A stretch of 14,966 nucleotides of DNA, from contig JAIOTF010000270.1 of NCBI GenBank assembly GCA_021107195.1, forward strand, positions 1 through 14,966, read 5' to 3'. The notes beneath the pieces were generated by a model. It did no database searches. It worked only from the letters and a program-made list of their open reading frames with translations, and was not told the DNA's origin. Shown here in pieces: positions 13,199 through 14,966 of the stretch. This stretch comes from Anaerolineaceae bacterium (lineage in GTDB: Bacteria; Chloroflexota; Anaerolineae; Anaerolineales; Anaerolineaceae). Made by a program: the position numbers and the translations under genes. Position 1 is the first letter of the stretch, and each line of letters begins with the position of its first letter.

Positions 13199-14046
13199 CC
13201 ACGTACAAATTTCAAACTGTTGAGAGAGATTCTGTTTTTACTCGGCTTGATTTTCGTTCGAAAATCTTGATAATGATTGTCGTGACCTTGCTTGCTTTTT
13301 TGTGGGAAGACCCCATATACGAAGCTGTTTTGGCTGTGCTGGTGCTTGGCGCTTGTCTCGCAGCAGGTGTTAAGCGGGGGTATATCACATTATTATTGGC
13401 AGGAATGTCGCCATTTTATCTCTTTATGTTGTTAACGCATGCTTTTTTCAACGTTGCACAAGCAGAGCGTTTGCTTGCGGTCTCCAATCTGCATCCTATT
13501 TTTACCTTGCCGGCAGATTTGTGGTTGATTGGCGGTTTGGAAGCAACCTGGGAAGGTTTTTTGTATGGCGCAAATGTGATGTTCAAAACCATGTCGTTGA
13601 CGCTGGTGATTCCGCTGGCAATCTTTACAACGGATGTGGATGAAATGATCAGCAGCATGGTGCATGCACGCGTTCCCTACAAGCTGGCTTTTATTTTTTC
13701 CTCTACTTTTCGCTTTTCCCCCTTGTTATGGTCAGAATTCAACAAAATTGTTGCGGCCCAGCGATTGCGCGGAATGGCTCTCGAATCGATGGGACTGATG
13801 AAACGGGTGAGGGTATATGCGCGCGTGGTTGTCCCGCTCATCCTGAGCGCGTTGGTCAGAAGTCAGCAACTGGAAGTGGTTTTGCAATCCAAGGCATTCA
13901 ATGGAGATGCAGATCGAACGTATTTCCATGAAGTGCAAATGGAAATCGTTGATTATTTCCTGATCAGTATATTATTCCTATTCAGCATCGCGGCTATATA
14001 TCTGCGCGTTCAATTTGGGTGGGGGAAGTTTTCTGTCTGGTTCTGA
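13195..14046 (+). CDS. Energy-coupling factor transporter transmembrane T component
   Basis: This 283-residue integral membrane protein has the layout of EcfT/CbiQ: hydrophobic segments at about 24-36, 43-59, 66-86, 125-146 and 251-271, and a cytoplasmic coupling region in between. The two short Ala/Arg/Gly coupling motifs that touch the ATPases appear as AQRLRG (188-193) and SKAFNG (232-237); the second departs from the usual A-R-G pattern. It starts at the ATGA overlap with the ATPase stop, so production of the two is coupled. The order S, fused A-A, T resembles the B. subtilis ykoE-D-C arrangement, but that does not prove the same ligand. Confidence 0.9.
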   Translation: MTTYKFQTVERDSVFTRLDFRSKILIMIVVTLLAFLWEDPIYEAVLAVLVLGACLAAGVKRGYITLLLAGMSPFYLFMLLTHAFFNVAQAERLLAVSNLHPIFTLPADLWLIGGLEATWEGFLYGANVMFKTMSLTLVIPLAIFTTDVDEMISSMVHARVPYKLAFIFSSTFRFSPLLWSEFNKIVAAQRLRGMALESMGLMKRVRVYARVVVPLILSALVRSQQLEVVLQSKAFNGDADRTYFHEVQMEIVDYFLISILFLFSIAAIYLRVQFGWGKFSVWF

Positions 14047-14067
14047 ATTTGGCGAATCCCGTTTGAA

Positions 14068-14579
14068 TTGTATAAGAAAACTCAAACTACCGTTCCATTG
14101 GAGACCATGCCGAAACTATTCAGATCGACTTTGATCCGCATCAAGTCAGTTTTGATGAGTTGCTGGAGGTCTTTTGGCAGAGTCACAATCCAACCAGCGG
14201 GGCTTGGTCCCGGCAATATATGTCGAGCATCTTTGTGCATGACGAAGAGCAAAGGAAGCAGGCCGAAGCTTCAAAAATGCATCGGGAGGCCGAACTGGGC
14301 CGTAAAATTTTTACTGAGATAGCTGATTACAAAGGGTTCACGCTAGCTGAAGATTATCATTAGAAATACCGGCTGCGGAATTCTTTGCTTGAGAAAGAGT
14401 ATTTAGTGGTTTATCCTGAATTGATTGATTTCGTCAATTCAACCGCGGTGACGCGTGTTAATGGTTATCTGATTGGTCATGGTTCGCCAGGACAACTTGA
14501 AAATGAGATTGACAGGTTGGGACTATCTGCAATCGGTAAAGAGAAATTACGACGGATTGTTGCTGCCTTTCGGCGCTAA
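14068..14579 (+). pseudogene. msrA: Decayed msrA (peptide methionine sulfoxide reductase A) fragment
   Basis: Reading the frame from about 14085 gives NYRSIGDHAETIQIDFDP, then SFDELLEVFWQSHNP, SSIFVHDEEQ, and KIFTEIADYKGFTLAEDYH, which is the middle and end of MsrA. The family's catalytic Cys (GCFWG motif), normally about 50 residues earlier, is missing. A TAG at 14361-14363 stands where MsrA usually has Gln in AEDYHQKYY-type sequence (CAG to TAG). After it the same frame continues with KYRLR, ELIDFVNSTAVTRVNGYL and on to TAA at 14577. A TAA at 14073 blocks the frame upstream; a KKTQ-like remnant in another frame at about 14071-14084 suggests a one-base deletion as well. The fragment begins about 20 bases behind the T gene and has no start signal, so it is very probably not functional. 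Confidence 0.88.
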
Positions 14580-14592
14580 GCGGTGGAATGGA

Positions 14593-14631
14593 AAAATCTC
14601 ATGCAGTGTAATTTCCTGCAGGAGATTTTTT
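14593..14631. terminator. Bidirectional rho-independent terminator
   Basis: Stem AAAATCTC (14593-14600) / GAGATTTT (14622-14629) continues, after an A-G mismatch, with TGCAG/CTGCA around a 9-base loop. A T run follows on the plus strand, and the A run before it gives a T run on the minus strand. It can end both the ECF operon transcript and the convergent C39 peptidase gene. Confidence 0.8.
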
Positions 14632-14654
14632 AGGTTAATGATCTTGTTGACTGT

Positions 14655-14966
14655 TTAGTTGAGAATCACAGCCATATTGTTTAACACTCCCCAAGAGTCG
14701 AAGAAGCTGGACAGCGAACGCTGGTAAACCGTATCACCATCGAGGATCGTGACAGATGTGGCATTATAGCCAATGACCATTACAGTATGCTCATAGCGGG
14801 CAACAGTGGTTGTACGCCCCTGAGAGTCGGTATATTGAACAGGGGTGCCTGCCCATACATGGCCAATGACCCAGACAATGGCAGGGTTTCCGCTGGCGAT
14901 CTGGCGCTGTAAATCTTCGAAAGGGAAATAATGCACAGCGATGGCATTTAACCCATGATTGCGCAG
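14655..14966 (-). CDS. C39-like (papain-fold) cysteine peptidase, C-terminal part only
   Basis: The frame is open from the right window edge to TAA at 14655, giving 103 residues. The pattern fits the C-terminal half of a Peptidase_C39_2-type domain: DLQRQIASGNPAIVWV, then ARYEHTVMVIGYN with the candidate catalytic His60 of the visible fragment, then TILDG, SFFDSW and a closing hydrophobic strand. The catalytic Cys and any signal peptide or extra domains would lie beyond the window. A GTG at 14936 is in frame, but the open frame continues upstream, so it is not taken as a start. C39_2 proteins in bacteria are often exported or cell-wall associated; this is not shown here. Confidence 0.75.
   Translation of the reverse strand: MRNHGLNAIAVHYFPFEDLQRQIASGNPAIVWVIGHVWAGTPVQYTDSQGRTTTVARYEHTVMVIGYNATSVTILDGDTVYQRSLSSFFDSWGVLNNMAVILN

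Noticed and set aside
14361..14363. UAG in msrA read as an amino acid (pyrrolysine or suppression).
   Set aside because: The fragment also lacks its catalytic N-terminus and a start and probably has a frameshift, so simple gene decay explains the stop.

Overview
This window most likely comes from the chromosome of a moderate-GC bacterium. Several traits fit Anaerolineae (Chloroflexota): a lipoprotein with a Pro/Thr-rich linker and a CapA-type domain, a fused glutamate formimidoyltransferase/cyclodeaminase, a CpaE-like response-regulator/ATPase fusion, a very large soluble hybrid kinase, and a fused-ATPase ECF transporter. The taxon is an inference from protein style and was not checked by a search.

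Layout. Positions 1-2428 (minus strand) hold the bifunctional folate enzyme FTCD, followed by an ATGA-coupled lipoprotein of the capsule-synthesis CapA type that runs off the left edge. A divergent promoter region (about 2465-2653) separates these from a plus-strand run. That run contains an SRAP/YedK-type DNA-protein crosslink protein (2654-3340), a REC-ParA/CpaE-like fusion (3376-4590), a small membrane-anchored protein with a carboxypeptidase-regulatory-like domain (4613-5044), and a 1578-residue hybrid histidine kinase (5112-9848). The last three look like one signalling module: kinase/phosphorelay, receiver-ATPase, and membrane-anchored partner.

Positions 9936-10480 hold a tRNA-Glu(UUC) gene with a strong promoter. 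It is followed by an unusual array in which the 3' half of the tRNA plus its terminator is repeated in tandem with a 106-bp period. The array ends against a small palindromic MITE-like element flanked by 10-bp direct repeats.

Positions 10489-14046 hold an ECF-type vitamin/micronutrient importer: a candidate S component, then a terminator that overlaps a promoter, then a fused two-domain ATPase and an ATGA-coupled T component. The ligand is unknown. A decayed msrA fragment (catalytic N-terminus missing, internal TAG) lies directly behind the T gene. It ends at a probably bidirectional terminator shared with a convergent C39-like peptidase that runs off the right edge.
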